Of a stretch of DNA of 64,000 bases, positions 1 through 11,015 are shown one piece after another. Under the pieces are notes generated by a model, which worked only from the letters and a program-made list of their open reading frames with translations, did no database searches and was not told the origin of the DNA. The first letter of the stretch is position 1. Each line of letters opens with the position of its first letter. The position numbers were made by a program, and so were the translations under genes. Source of the DNA: Platerodrilus igneus (Eukaryota; Arthropoda; Insecta; Coleoptera; Lycidae); NCBI GenBank assembly GCA_036346225.1, contig JARFIW010001469.1, positions 7,782,001 through 7,846,000 on the forward strand, in the 5' to 3' direction.

Positions 1-892
1 GTGAAACCTACAAAAAGCCTCACCAGAGTAAAAAAAAATATTCGAGCCTCTCAAACTGGGCACCAAGATTTGCTGTGATTCTCGCCCTGTTGAATCTCTT
101 CTGATAGTCGCCTTTTTACTCTTTCCGCCTCGGCTGCTCACCTAATTAAAACTTTCATCCTCATTCATAAAAAAAACAAACACATTCCTACCACAAACAT
201 CAACGTTAACTCTATTTACATCAATATTCATAATACATTAAAATTTCAAAATTAAATTAGAGTCCTTGTAGGATGCCTACTAATTAATTTAACAATATTT
301 GCAGACCTGAGTCTGAGTACAAAGGGATCATCTCCCACCCCTTTACGTTAATCAAACAGGTTAGTCTAATTGAGCTCAAAGACAGACCCAAATTTTCATC
401 ATAATCAAGAACATAAACTGCTAAATACTCCTTTCTACTTAAACAAGAAAATTTCACCTTAAAATTAAAAATTTGTTGTTTGTACAAATTCACTACTGTC
501 CATTTTTTTTATCAAATAAATTATAAAGATATTTAACACACACACCAAAACATCAAAGATTGAACAACAAAGCATAAGTTACCTGATGGTTAATGCACTC
601 GTGGCTCCAATGTACATCGTCCTTTGTTAATCACACCATTCCAACTGGGTTATGTTTAGGTCTTCTAATTCTGAACGCTATTAAAATTTTCTACACCACC
701 ATTCATCTAAATTTGTTTCAGGGCTTCTCAGGAGCTCATCTAAGTATATCAAAATCTTGTTTTGTGGATCCAATCACGATTACGAATAACATTTGATTAT
801 TAACACCCCCGAAAAATGGCAAAGAAATTCATAATTCTTTCACGCTATACCCAAAACTGCCTACTTTTGTTTATTCATTTATCGTTACTAGG
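1..892. other. AT-rich non-coding stretch
   Basis: No reading frame here has a recognisable motif, and I see no RNA gene, inverted repeat or tandem repeat. The short open frames are what AT-rich DNA gives by chance. Confidence 0.5.
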
Positions 893-1125
893 ATGATAGG
901 CCACATACTACAGCATGAGGGAATAGTGCAGAACATATTAGAAGCAGAGATAGGAAAAAAGAGAAGAAGAGGTAGACCTAGGTTAGACCACTGCACACAG
1001 ATAGTAAAAGATGTAGGCTGTAGGAGTTTCAGGGAAATGTGTAGGCTAGCTCAGAATAGATATCAATGGAGGTACACATCCAACCAGTTTCAAGATGGAT
1101 AAACTAATGACAAAGAAAGTAACTG
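893..1125 (+). pseudogene. RTE-like LINE (family B) reverse-transcriptase C-terminal tail
   Basis: The frame from 893 encodes MIGHILQHEG, then the basic block GKKRRRGRPRLD, then SNQFQDG before the stop. GH(I/V)L.HE followed by GK+.RGRPR is the usual C-terminal signature of RTE-type non-LTR retrotransposon polyproteins in arthropods. In the intact protein this tail follows the endonuclease and reverse transcriptase and probably helps bind the element RNA. Only about 69 residues remain, so this is a 5'-truncated remnant. The same tail occurs near 63.5 kb (+) and 33.4 kb (-), which defines a family. The clade assignment is inference; LINE origin is secure. Confidence 0.85.
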
Positions 1126-1690
1126 TATTTAAACATGATGATTATTATAAGCAACTACAAGTATTAGGTGGGCAATATTCTCGAATAATGGAAATTGTGT
1201 GAAAGGATTTACGGGAAAACTATTATTTCAGCAAATGTCTAAGTGTTGGGGGATCTTGGCAGCCACAGGTTGCTCAACCCCCTTCACCGAATGTTGGTGA
1301 AATAGGGCATAAAATTAGAAAACACTAGAAGGGGAACCGAGCTGTATACATACTGTGTGAGAATTTCAAGGAACTATGCAGGCTAGTTCAGAAAATAGAT
1401 AAGTGCAGGTGTGTGTCCAACCAATTTTGAGACAGAAAACCTAATGACGAAAAAATAAGCGCGGATAAATCTGATGATTATTATAAACATCTAGTTGTTG
1501 GTTGTGAAATATCTGCAACTAATGTTGACTCTGCGAAAAGATATATTGGAAAAAATATTAAATCGGTAAATGCTAAAGTGCTGGGGGAACTTGGCAGCTT
1601 CAGGCTGCTTCCCCCTTCAAACCACTGAATGTTGGAGAAATAGGGTATATAATTGTAAAACAATAGAAAGGGACCGAACTGCATCTAACA
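1126..1690 (+). repeat. Two tandem 3'-end units of LINE family B
   Basis: The phrase GATGATTATTATAA occurs near 1136 and again near 1470, about 334 bp apart. Both are followed by similar text: a CTGGGGGA/TTGGGGGATCTTGGCAGC core, then a GGAAATAGGG/GAAATAGGG block and a GAACCGAGCTG/GACCGAACTGC block. The same units occur inverted at 32.9-33.4 kb. They look like LINE 3' untranslated units joined in tandem, or successive 5'-truncated insertions at one site. Confidence 0.65.
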
Positions 1691-2163
1691 CGAAAGAACA
1701 GCTCCTATGATGAAAGACAACAAACATAGTACAAGAAGTTGTTGAAAGCAAATGTGTGGTGCATAGCACAAACAGTATGCCTATGAAATACGGGCAGTCT
1801 TAAAAGCAGACAGAAGAACGGTAGCAGCCTTTGAAATGCCGTACTTCAGATGTATGAGGAGGGACAGCCAAAGTTAATAACAAATAGGTTATAGAAACAG
1901 TAGGGGAACAAGGATATCTTTGGGAAAAAATAGGAGAAAGAGAAGGGCAGAATACGTTCTAAGGAATTTTTGGGGAATAGTATGGGATATATGACAAGCA
2001 GAGGTAGGAAAAAAGAGGCGGATGTAGACCGAGATCAGTAGTGATAGATGCAGACTGTGCAAATATCAGGTAAATCTGTAGGTTAGTTCAGAATAGGAAA
2101 CAATGATAGTACGCGTCTAACCAGTTTCAGGACTGAAGACCTAATGATGATGATGAAATTGAA
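1691..2163 (+). pseudogene. LINE family B: decayed RT C-terminal region with 3' end
   Basis: The text matches the C-terminal end of family B at 63.2-63.7 kb: a region equivalent to the CETW segment, then the GKKRR basic block in a broken frame, then GTCTAACCAGTTTCAGGACT. The 3' terminus is the short tandem tail ATGATGATGATG near 2144-2155. The copy near 63.7 kb ends in the same way, and RTE-type elements often end in short simple repeats rather than poly(A). Frames are broken by many stops, so no product is expected. Confidence 0.7.
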
Positions 2164-2189
2164 CTAGTAATACATCACAAAACATTACA

Positions 2190-2201
2190 TGGTAGCAGCG
2201 G
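2190..2201 (+). promoter_or_regulatory. Possible primer-binding site of the gypsy element
   Basis: TGGTAGCAGCGG starts with TGG, as tRNA-primed sites do, and lies about 90 bp upstream of the gag-like start. No 5' LTR was recognised to its left, so this is only a candidate. Confidence 0.25.
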
Positions 2202-2289
2202 TAAACGCGTACAACTTTTTTGACGTTAAGAACAGGAAAAATTTTACACGCGGTCCGTGGTAAATGAATTGTAATTAAAACAGAAATAA

Positions 2290-3074
2290 TTGATTAAAAT
2301 GGGCGATCCTATATGTTCAAGAGCTCCAGATAATCTGTTTTTTGCAGGTAACATAGCAAATAATTGGAAACTATGGAAACAAAAGTTAGAAGTTTACCTG
2401 TTAGCGAAAGGAAATAGCGACAAGCCTGAAAATGCCATTACTTTCTTGGTGATGAAGGCCTACAAATATATAACACATTCGAATTTGCTAAACCTGACAA
2501 TAAAAATGTTTAACTATAGCGCTGAGAAATTTCGAAAAATATTGTAACCCCATCAAAAATTTAGTGTTTGAAGACTTTAAGTTTTTCAAACGCGATCAAG
2601 AACCTAATGAATCAATAGACCAATTTGTAACGGCATTGCGAAAACTTGCTTCGACGTGTGACAAAAGGATGTTGTTTTAATACGAGATCGAATTGTACTG
2701 GGCATTAAAGATTCTAGAATACAGGAAAAATTATTACAGTATCCTGATTTGAAATTACCGAATGCGCTACAAATCTGCAGGTCAATGGAAAGCAGTGTAC
2801 AAAAGCAGAAGGAAATTTTAAACACTTCTGCAACTGTTGGTATTTCTGTTGATTCCATAAATAAAATACGATTTCCAGCACGCAATTAAACACAAGCAAA
2901 GTACTCAAGGTTCAAGTTTCGGTGAAGCTCGATCTCGAAATAATGATCATGATAATCGCATACTTTGCTCTCGATGTGGATATGATCATCTTCAAGGAAA
3001 ATGTCCTGCATGGAACCGTTATTACAGCAAATGTAAATTGAAAGGTCATTACAGGAAATTTTGTCAGTCTAAAC
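2290..3074 (+). pseudogene. Ty3/gypsy (Mag-type) Gag remnant with zinc knuckles
   Basis: A start at 2299 opens a Gag-like N-terminus with the block NWKLWKQKLEVYLLAKG. After a frame change comes NESIDQFVTALRKLASTCD around 2608-2664. Both are typical of gypsy elements of the Mag/K02A2.6 lineage. Near 2964-3066 are two CCHC-type knuckles: CSRCGYDHLQGKC is complete, and in the second (YYSKCKLKGHYRKFC) the first cysteine has become tyrosine. In a live element this protein coats the RNA and forms cytoplasmic particles. At least two frame changes and several stops show it is dead. It runs straight into the protease region. Confidence 0.8.
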
Positions 3075-4630
3075 GGGTTCATGAAGTTACTGAAGAATGT
3101 TCGGAAACTACTGAAACTGAAGATCATATGGTCTGTATTGCAGAAGTCTGTTGATTCTGTAGAGTGGTTAGAAAGTGTAGACATAAAAGGGTCTAAAATT
3201 GAATTAAAAATTGATGCTGGTAGTGAGATAAATATCTTGAGCTTCGATGATTTTAAAAAGCTAGGTATTAGCACTAGGGAATTAAATGAAACTCCTACTT
3301 CTTTGTCTTCATATTCTGGTCATAAAATCAACATTATTGGTGAGATAAAGTTAAATTGTTGTTTTAAAGATGTAAACGACAATTTTTTTTTATATTTTTA
3401 AACCTTATGCTACATCTACTTCTATATTGGGTTTAACTGCAACCAATGACTTGAATATAATAAAAAATAGAATATGTAAAGTCAACAGCACAAACGTACA
3501 GTTAATACTTGACAAGCATAAATCCGTGTTCTCAGGTATAGGTAAAGTAAACCGGGAATACAAAATTTCTCTTCAAGAAACTGCTATACCACGGGTTAGT
3601 GCTCCTAGAAAAATTCTAATTTCTATTAGAGATATAAGGTCAAGGAAAAAATTAAAATATGGTTGAGGAGGAAATTTTAATTCCTACAACAGAACCAACC
3701 GAGTGGGTACATCCGTTATTGATTGTGCCTAAAGCCAATGGCGATATTAGGCTTTGTATGGACCCTAGATCTTTAAATGCTTTTATTAAACAGGAGAATT
3801 TTTAAATCCCAACACAAGATTTTCTATTAGCAGGTTCTAAATATTATACACTACTCTAGATGCATCTTCTGTATTGCTACAGATACCTCTTGATTACGAT
3901 AGTTCGCTGTTATGTACAATAGCTACACCGTTTGGTAGGTTTCGTTACTGTAGATGTCATTATGGGTTATGTAGTGCTCCTGAAATATTTCAACGGTTTA
4001 TTCATGATACCTTATCAGGTATTGCTGGAGTTATCTCATATTTTGATGACATTTTGGTATTTGGACAAACCCAAGATGAGCATAATAAAAATTTAGACAT
4101 TGTGTTGGAGAAAATATCGAAAAGCGGTCTTACACTTAATAAATTTAAATCAAAATTTTGTCAGCCAAAAATTAAATTTTTTCAGCATATTATATCGTAT
4201 AGCTCCAAACGCTGAGAAAATCAATGCTATAATTAGCATGAATCAACCCAAAAATAAAAAAAATTTGCAACGATTTTTTGGTATGATTGTATAATGGGCT
4301 AAATTTATCCCAAATCTATCCCAAGAAACTGTTCCACTTAGACATTTACTCAGTAAAAAGTCAGGGTGGTATTGGTCTTTAATAAATTAAAAGAACTGAT
4401 AACAACTGCCCCCGTACTATCAGTTTGTTTAAAACCTATTACTTTATCAGTTGACGCAAGCCCGTATGGTCTTGGTGCGGTAATCCTAACAAGACAAGCA
4501 TGCTATAGAGTATGCATCTGTCTCTCTTACCGATACACAGCTGCGTTACAATCACATTGAGAAGGAACTCTTGCAGTTGTGTATGGTTGCGAGCGTTTTC
4601 ATTTTTATCTGTTTGGAAGGAAGTTGTTCT
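3075..4630 (+). pseudogene. Ty3/gypsy (Mag-type) protease - reverse transcriptase - RNase H remnant
   Basis: Domains lie in the standard gypsy order. The protease has IELKIDAGSEINILS near 3198, with DAG in place of the usual D(T/S)G. The RT starts near 3680 (EPTEWVHPLLIVPKANGDIR), continues with TPFGRFRYCR near 3925, and has the catalytic YFDD at 4039-4050 in YFDDILVFGQ. RNase H begins with LSVDASPYGLGAV near 4444 and continues one frame over as GTLAVVYGCERFHFYLFGRK near 4562-4627. The frame changes near 3400, 3660, 3850, 4215 and 4555. No integrase follows, because the element stops abruptly at an inverted LINE fragment. It is a dead, 3'-truncated element. Confidence 0.88.
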
Positions 4631-5110
4631 TGAATTAGTGCTATGTCGTATTTGTTTTGTCTTAATGGTGAGGTCACTTCTAGTGTTGCAGTTTGTGAAT
4701 GTTGTAGGTTGAATTGTATGAGGTATAGGAATGGTGTGAGTTGGGGTAGGGGGACGTGCGAACGGTTTAACGGAGCTCTCTAATCCATAGTCTATTCTTT
4801 GTTTTGCTATTTGAAGAGATTGTTTGTAACGAACACATTCAGTGCTGGTGACGAGGTGATCGTGTTCTTTTCCAATTTTTTGCAGTTGGCACAAGTAGGG
4901 GTTGCAGTTGGTGGCTGTACGCATGTTCTAGTTAAATGAGAACCGGCGCATTTTCCATAAGCTACTAGGGACTTACATATCTTCGCAGAATGTTCAAGCC
5001 TTTGGCAGTTGTAGCATTGCGAGGTAGAGATCAGATCCTAAATTCTGCAGGACTTGTATCCTATGAAGAGATGTGTGTTTGTGAAGATAATATTCCAACA
5101 TCACTAATTG
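4631..5110 (-). pseudogene. Jockey-type LINE ORF1 (Gag-like) fragment with CCHC knuckles
   Basis: On the minus strand, roughly 5030-4895 reads CYNCQRLEHSAKIC, then GKCAGSHLTRTC, then CANCKKLEK. This triple cysteine array (CxNCQ..xHSxxxC, xKCAGxHLTxxC, CxNC) is the signature of ORF1 proteins of jockey/I-type non-LTR elements, which bind the element RNA. A Pro/Thr-rich stretch follows, again as in that family. In the second and third knuckles a canonical residue is lost. The fragment abuts the gypsy RNase H at about 4630 and no ORF2 follows, so it is a truncated remnant. Confidence 0.8.
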
Positions 5111-5705
5111 CTCCGTTTTGAATTAAATATATCACAGTCGAACTACTTTTGTAACTATTCCGATATTACAAACCTCGCGGGTGGTGTTAACAATAATGCA
5201 CGTGATTTCACTCCTTTGAAACCTGATCTTCACCTTAACATCCCAAACGTCACCCACTTATTGTTAGCAGCTAGCATTACCAACCCCTAGTAAACTTAAG
5301 ATCTGTATTTTAGGACGTAATATAATTAAATCTTAATTTTGGAATATCAGATAAAGAATTAAATACTAATAAAGGGCTATCCCGGTGCAATACCATTTTT
5401 AATCAAGTTTGCGATAAAAATAAACTACTTTCAGTTACGCAATGTATATTTATGTATTAATAATTCTCATTCGAAAACACATATTAACATATAAACAATT
5501 AACATTTAGTCAATATTTAAGTACCCTAAAATTACATTCTATTAGAAAACATTGTCCCCGCTTGACGGATGAAAATTTCTACTAATTATTAATTTTCGTA
5601 ATTTAAGTACGCTTTCATTTAAAGTTATTAAGGTATTCTACACTTTTAAACATTACTCTATGCATTCAGGGATTTATATTGAGATACACTTAAATATCTG
5701 AGGTC
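5111..5705. other. AT-rich stretch
   Basis: The first part, to about 5290, may extend the inverted LINE ORF1 in a degraded form. I see nothing recognisable in the rest. Confidence 0.4.
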
Positions 5706-5999
5706 GTTGTAACTAGACGGCTCTGTAAATCAGACAGGTTCATGCATGACTGCTGTTCGCAAGGTCCCGTGTTTGATTCCTGACACGGACCTCTTGAACA
5801 ACATTAGGCGAGCATTTTTCACAAAAATACGCTCTCGTTCGCATGAGAGGTAAAATGTAGGCTCCGTGTGTGAGTATTGTTACGCACGTTAAAGACTCCT
5901 ACCTTGCTTAGAACAGCAAGGGTTCGGCAAAATCTAAAATTTCCCCGTAAAAAACTCGCTTCCTGACCAATGTAGTATCTTCGGGTGGAGCATTGGAAT
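5706..5999 (+). mobile_element. tRNA-derived SINE copy 1
   Basis: The head holds an RNA polymerase III B-box-like GTTTGATTCC at 5771-5780. The family body follows: AGGCGAGCATTTTTCACAAA, then CGTTCGCATGAGAGGTAAAA, then CACGTTAAAGA, ending CTTCGGGTGGAGCATTGGAA. The same order of blocks recurs at 31.4-32.6 kb (-), 47.06 kb, 51.15 kb and 60.86 kb. The dinucleotide tract present in some copies is only a short GTGTGTGAG here. No protein is encoded; mobilisation would depend on a LINE. Confidence 0.8.
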
Positions 6000-6425
6000 G
6001 TCGCGTTATTCGGACGACTCTGTGGCTTAGATTCCGTATTAGTGCATACATTCCAAGCAACAGACCTGTTTTCAGACGAAAATGCAAACCTGCTGTGTAC
6101 ATCATGTGCAGTGGTGTCAGAGTAATATCGCTTAATAATTTGCGTCTTTGATAATCAGGACGCTCGATGTGTGTCAGTGCACAGCATGTACCTCCTAGTG
6201 GTCGTAGAGCGGGCAACTTTCTGCTGGTTTACAAGGTAACCTCCTTGGAACGGGAATTTGTAGCTTGTATTGAAAGACGTTAGGCACACTTGGAGAACTG
6301 GGAATCGTGTCAAGTCTGTGGCAAATACGCTAAACTTGCCAATACTAAACGGTAAGGGATCGTTTTCGTTAGTAGGGAAAGCTACAATGACACCGTAGCG
6401 ATCTAGGTTGGTAACCTGGTTCAAT
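6000..6425. other. Unassigned stretch between SINE and LINE
   Basis: The base composition is less AT-rich than the surroundings. Open minus-strand frames run through here (to 6436), but I recognise no family motif. It could be an old repeat. Confidence 0.4.
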
Positions 6426-8725
6426 CTAATTAACACTACTTACAAGACCTTTGCGAAGGCCTTGGATAGTCAAAGTCATGGTGGGCGATTGAATGTGAGA
6501 CAATCCAGAGTGAAAGTAGAACTCTTGTTGGAAAAGTCGATACAAAGAGAGTACGCTACTATGTTCGAGAGAGAGAGTTGTATGACTGCAAATAGGAATG
6601 GGATAACTCTCTGAAGTTTGAAGATGTGTAGAAAGCATTGGATTGTTTGAAGAACAGTGTAATGAATTGTGCTTTACAGGTATGTGGAACGACAATGATT
6701 GGTACATGTAATAAAAATGCATGGTGGAACGATGAGGTCAAGAAGGTTATCCAGGAAAAGAGAATGGCATGCAAGAGAATGATTGCAGAAAAAGATGTTG
6801 AATTAAGACAACAACTTCAGAAAGTATGTAAAGATAAAAGAAGATTTGCGAAAAAGTAGTGAAGGCAAGCAAAGAGCAACTGAGAGATCGGGAGGGTGAA
6901 AAAGTGCTGAGTGATTTTGAAGGGAATAAAAATTTGTTTTGGAAGCTAATAAGGAAGACGAGAAAGGGTGGAAATAATTGTGTGAATGGCGTTGTTAACA
7001 GTAGAAATGAAATTGTTTGGGACCAAGCAAGTGTGAGAAACTGTTGGAAAGAGTATTTTAAGACGCTGTATGGTGGTGTCAAGAAGGATACAGATGGTTG
7101 TGTGGATGATGCAGATAGCGGTAATGTACTGATCGTAAACGTAAATAGTAGTATAAAGTTTGAATGTAGAGTATGTGAGGTATGGAAAGTGGTGCGAACT
7201 CTGAAGAATGACAAAGCGGCAAATGTACATGGAATAATAAGTGAAATGCTTAAGTATGGATCTGGGGTGCGGATTGAATGTTTGTGCAAACTGATAAGAG
7301 TTGTGTAACAAACGAAGGTGCCTGAAGATTGGAAGAGTGCAATCATTATCCTTTTTCACAAAAGTAAAGGCACCAAGTATGAATTAAAAAATCATCGTGG
7401 GATAAGTCTGTTGAGTGTACCCAGTAAAGTGTAGGAAAAAATTATGGTTGAGGGAGTTCGTACGAGAACGCAGAACAAGAACAAGATATGGGACGTTCAA
7501 TTTCGTTTTGTAACTGGAAGAGGATGTGTTGATCAGAAGTTCATAATGCGACAAATTGTTGAAAAGTGTATACATACCAGAAAGATAGTGAATGCAGCAT
7601 TTGTGGATTTGGAAAAGGCGTATGACTCTGTGAACAGAAGTAATTATGGAAGGCACTGCGTGAATACGGTGTGCTTGATAAGATCCATCAGATCGATGTA
7701 CGAAAGCAGTAGAGCATGTGTACATGTGAATGGTTACATGAGGCAATACTTTGACATTGTGGAAGGTGTAAGACAGTGCTGTGCGATGTCATCATGACAG
7801 TTCAATGTATTTATGGATAAATGTATCAGGCAGCCTTGCGTAGGAATGGAAGGAGTGAAAATAGGTGAAACAAATGTGAGTGTGGTGTTGTATGCGGATG
7901 ATGCAGAATTAGTGGCCGAATCGTCACAAGATATGCAATGGATGCTTGACACACTGTCGGAAGCGTGTGAAAGTATGCAATTGAAAGTGAATGTAAAGAA
8001 GACGAAAGTAATGATTTTTGACGGCGATTGGAGGAATTTATGACTTTGTATTTAGAATGGACAATGACACAATAGAGAAAGTGAATGACTTCGTGTATCT
8101 CGGTAGAAAGTTTTTGAGTAATAGAAAGCTGGATGGTGAAATAGAAGGGAGGACAAATACTGGAAGAAAAGTGTCTGAAAGTATGTGGGTCTGGTAGAAG
8201 AAGCAGGTAAGTCGTATAAATGCTGCAGGAATGAGGTTCCTAAGAAGTGTGTGCGGAAAAACGTTAAGAGACAAAGTGCCAAACGAATGGATTAGAGCAG
8301 AGTGCGGGGTGCAAGTGACCCTTAAGGAGTAAATCGAGCGAAGTACGCTTAGATGGTTTGGACATATGGAAAGAATGAACGAGAATAGACTTACCAAACG
8401 TATGTATGCAAGCAGGATGACTTGTAGAGCTGCAGGTGGCAGACTGCGTAAAAGATGGTTGGATGTAGTTGAGGAGGTTCTAAAAGAACGACAGGTAGAA
8501 GTATGAGGAATAATAGAGCATTCCAAAAGCACTGTATGAATGTTACAGAGGCAGAGGAAGTGTGTAGGAACCGAGGGATGTGGAGTAAGATCGTGAATAG
8601 TGCTGGGAGTAAAAGTAATGCAGTAGTCTAGAGTTATACCGTGCATATCTTCCAGAAAGAGGTGCTAGGTTAGGTTACCCTGAAAGGGAATACCGTGATT
8701 GGTGTTGTTGTTGTTGTGATAATCA
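6426..8725 (+). pseudogene. RTE-like LINE (family A), 5'-truncated endonuclease-RT polyprotein
   Basis: The pieces lie in the right order across several frames. The linker between endonuclease and RT has NAWWNDEVKKVIQEKR near 6715 and VLSDFEGNKNLFWKLIRKTR near 6904. RT follows with RGISLLSVPSK near 7398, FRFVTGRGCVDQ near 7502, motif A FVDLEKAYDSVNR near 7600, GVRQCCAMS near 7766 and catalytic YADD at 7891-7902. The tail has RSTLRWFGHMERM near 8339 and GGRLRKRW near 8435. A TGTTGTTGTTGT tract near 8704 may be the 3' end. The endonuclease is absent or unrecognisable, and stops break the frame near 6859, 7306, 7434 and 7796. It differs in sequence from family B. Confidence 0.85.
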
Positions 8726-9183
8726 AGAGGATCGTAATAGTAGTTGTGATTATTTGATTCCTATAGACGAAGTATCTCCTACCCGTGAATTTGCAGGTCA
8801 TTAAAGAAATTAAGAAAGCTTATCATGTTGTTAAAAAAAAATTACTTCAGACCTATCTACAAAAAATTCAAGTAAAAATTCATCTCAGTTTTGAAGCTTA
8901 AAACAACCTTGTACATAGGAACACGCCATGTCAAAATTTCGATTGAACTACGTATTAGTGTAATTCCGATTACATATTTACCAAATTTTAGAGTTCTGTT
9001 AGGTTGGTCATGAAAACTCCATTGTTATATTAACGTTGCGCTTATTTAGTAGTATTTAGCGATATATCTGCCAGTATTTCCTACTCTGGTCATTTACAAG
9101 GGCCTACTTTTGATGTGAGCGTTGTTTTATCATGGTAACTACAATCCAAGCCGAAACGACAACTGAAAATCATCGGAAGTTGG
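8726..9183. other. Unassigned stretch between LINE and mariner
   Basis: AT-rich sequence with no motif I recognise. The last part may include mariner 5' sequence, but I could not place a terminal inverted repeat. Confidence 0.4.
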
Positions 9184-9740
9184 TTGTGTATGGAGAAAAC
9201 ATTATATGTGATAATACAACGCAAACAAGGTGTGATATTTTTTCTGAAAGGACTTACGGATGTCCGTGATGAAAGCGGTCAGGAAAAAAAGTTGCATACG
9301 ATCTCGCCCAACAAACCAAAGGAGTTTGAACAAACCTTGTCTAACGGAAAGCTTAGGTTACTGTGTTCTGAGACTATAGAGGAATTTTGGAGTGGCATTG
9401 ATGAACCTTTGAAATGCTTAAACGTCATGGAGATCAATACAAAAAACAAGTAGATACATGTTGTCATCAGGGAATTTCATTCTTTATCACAATGTACCCA
9501 TTCACAGCAACCACAACAAGAAACTGCTCAAGAATTTCGAATGGGTGCGATAGCACCATTCGGCCTATAACCCGGACTAGGCATCATGCAACTTCTATTT
9601 GTTCACGAATCTGGTTGGGTAGCAGTGATCTAACACTGACGAGGAGCTGAAAACCAGAGTGTAGATTTTGCTGACTGGTATGAGGAGGGCATACAAAACT
9701 AAAATCCCGTTACATCAAATATTTCAATGCCACGACTTGA
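9184..9740 (+). pseudogene. Mariner (IS630-Tc1) transposase remnant, internally deleted
   Basis: Two blocks survive. The first, near 9250-9290, reads GLTDVRDESGQEKK and resembles the G+TDVHDE..SGRP linker after the helix-turn-helix DNA-binding domain. The second, from about 9478, reads ILYHNVPIHSNHNKKLLKNF; it matches the second catalytic region (HDNA.PH.A...ELL..F), with the aspartate lost. AYNPD and CNFYLF near 9568-9604 match YSPDLAP.D..LF, where the third catalytic aspartate sits and is also lost. Then come TDEELKTRV near 9632 and, one frame over, DFADWYEEGIQ. The catalytic middle is shortened. The resemblance is read by eye. Confidence 0.65.
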
Positions 9741-10472
9741 TAAATAGTTCACATACATGAGTAACTCTTGTGTATATAAAAACTTTTCTTATGGCTTTTA
9801 TTTGTTTTCGACAGTTTACCTAAACTTTAACGTAGCCTTCGTACTTTCGCTTACAAAAACTTACTTTGGAGTTAAAATAAAATTACTTCAGTAGCTTTTA
9901 AAATACGTTTTACAAATTAGAAAACTTTATTAATTATATTTCCATTGGATTATCGGACAGGACTTTACATGTGATTTTCCAATGCTTCACCCGAAGGATA
10001 ATATCGGACAGGACTACTTGAAAGGTATATTTTTGATTTTATTTTCTGATTGCATTATTATTTTACTTCAATGTTTCAAAAGCTTATCTTTTAGGAATGC
10101 GTTAACAAATTTTCTTTTGTTCATTAAACTAACAAGCGACACAACTCCATGTTAATTATTTCGGTTCGATCACTTCAAACTTAGGCCATTAATTAAATTT
10201 ATCTAATATAGCCTCAGTATGCAAAGCTCGTTAATCATAACATTTTGTAGTGAAATTTTGAACTATATATTTGAACTACATTTCAATGGGAACAATGATG
10301 TTTTGCTGTTGATCAAATACCGGACAATTACTCAATTAATGATACACCGAAGCTGTAATTAAATTGACTTACAGGCATTTGATGTAGCCCCATTGTATGT
10401 ATACTATGTGATTACACCAAATATGTGCGTAGTTTGCTATTATCCTTAAGTAATTAGTTTGTATTGTTGCAG
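9741..10472. other. Probable neurobeachin intron, upstream side
   Basis: AT-rich. The end carries the acceptor of the next exon (TGTATTGTTGCAG). I see no other feature. Confidence 0.45.
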
Positions 10473-10577
10473 CTTGTGGGAGGCGAGTTTGACATGGAAC
10501 TAAACTTCGTTATACAGGATGCTCAGAACATACGACACATGTTGGAGTTACTAGATCATTGTCCACCAAATTTACAG
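10473..10577 (+). CDS. Nbea: Neurobeachin (rugose) internal exon, N-terminal armadillo-like region
   Basis: This 105-nt, 35-codon exon is bounded by a TTGTTGCAG acceptor and a CAG|GTCAGT donor, both in phase 0. It encodes [18 protein letters not shown] and continues [18 protein letters not shown] recognise this as the region near residue 100 of neurobeachin, just before the conserved AEIWS block that the next exon should start with. Neurobeachin is a very large BEACH-domain, PKA-anchoring scaffold that acts in membrane trafficking and at synapses. The open frame continues past the donor only briefly, as expected of intron. No flanking exon was identified, so introns must be long. The assignment rests on remembered family sequence, without alignment. 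Confidence 0.85.
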
Positions 10578-11015
10578 GTCAGTAGTGGAAATTATCTGTT
10601 AAGTTTTTATTTTTTTTTATTTATTGGAGGATTACCAAAAAACTTTTTGATCTTTATGTAATAATAATTTAGATAATAACAATTGAATGCATTCGTCTTA
10701 AAATACATAGTTGTGGTAACTTAAAATGCGTTTTAGATAATATACTATCAGGTTTTAAAAAAAAATAAGATTGTTATTTTGTAGTTTACTATTGATAATC
10801 CACAAAGAACTAAGTATGGACAACAATTGTTTTATTCTTATCTTAATAACACAGACCAACACCATTTTTGTTTTCTGATGGCTGATGGAGGGTTTTATGT
10901 AATTTTGGCCGCTGAAATCGAATCTGCACTAAGAATTTTCGTATCACCATCAGGTATTAGAATATTCGTTAAAGACTGTTTATGTTTATATTGAAACGAA
11001 CATAACTCAGCGGGT
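10578..11015. other. Probable neurobeachin intron, downstream side
   Basis: Starts at the GT of the exon's donor. AT-rich with no motif; it ends where similarity to the 55.5-57.4 kb LTR begins. Confidence 0.5.

Noticed and set aside
6000..6436. Endonuclease of LINE family A
   Set aside because: It would be expected here, but no endonuclease motif is visible on either strand.
6747..7359. Long minus-strand frames of 199 and 137 codons
   Set aside because: They are antisense shadows of the family A LINE, whose plus-strand domains are clear.
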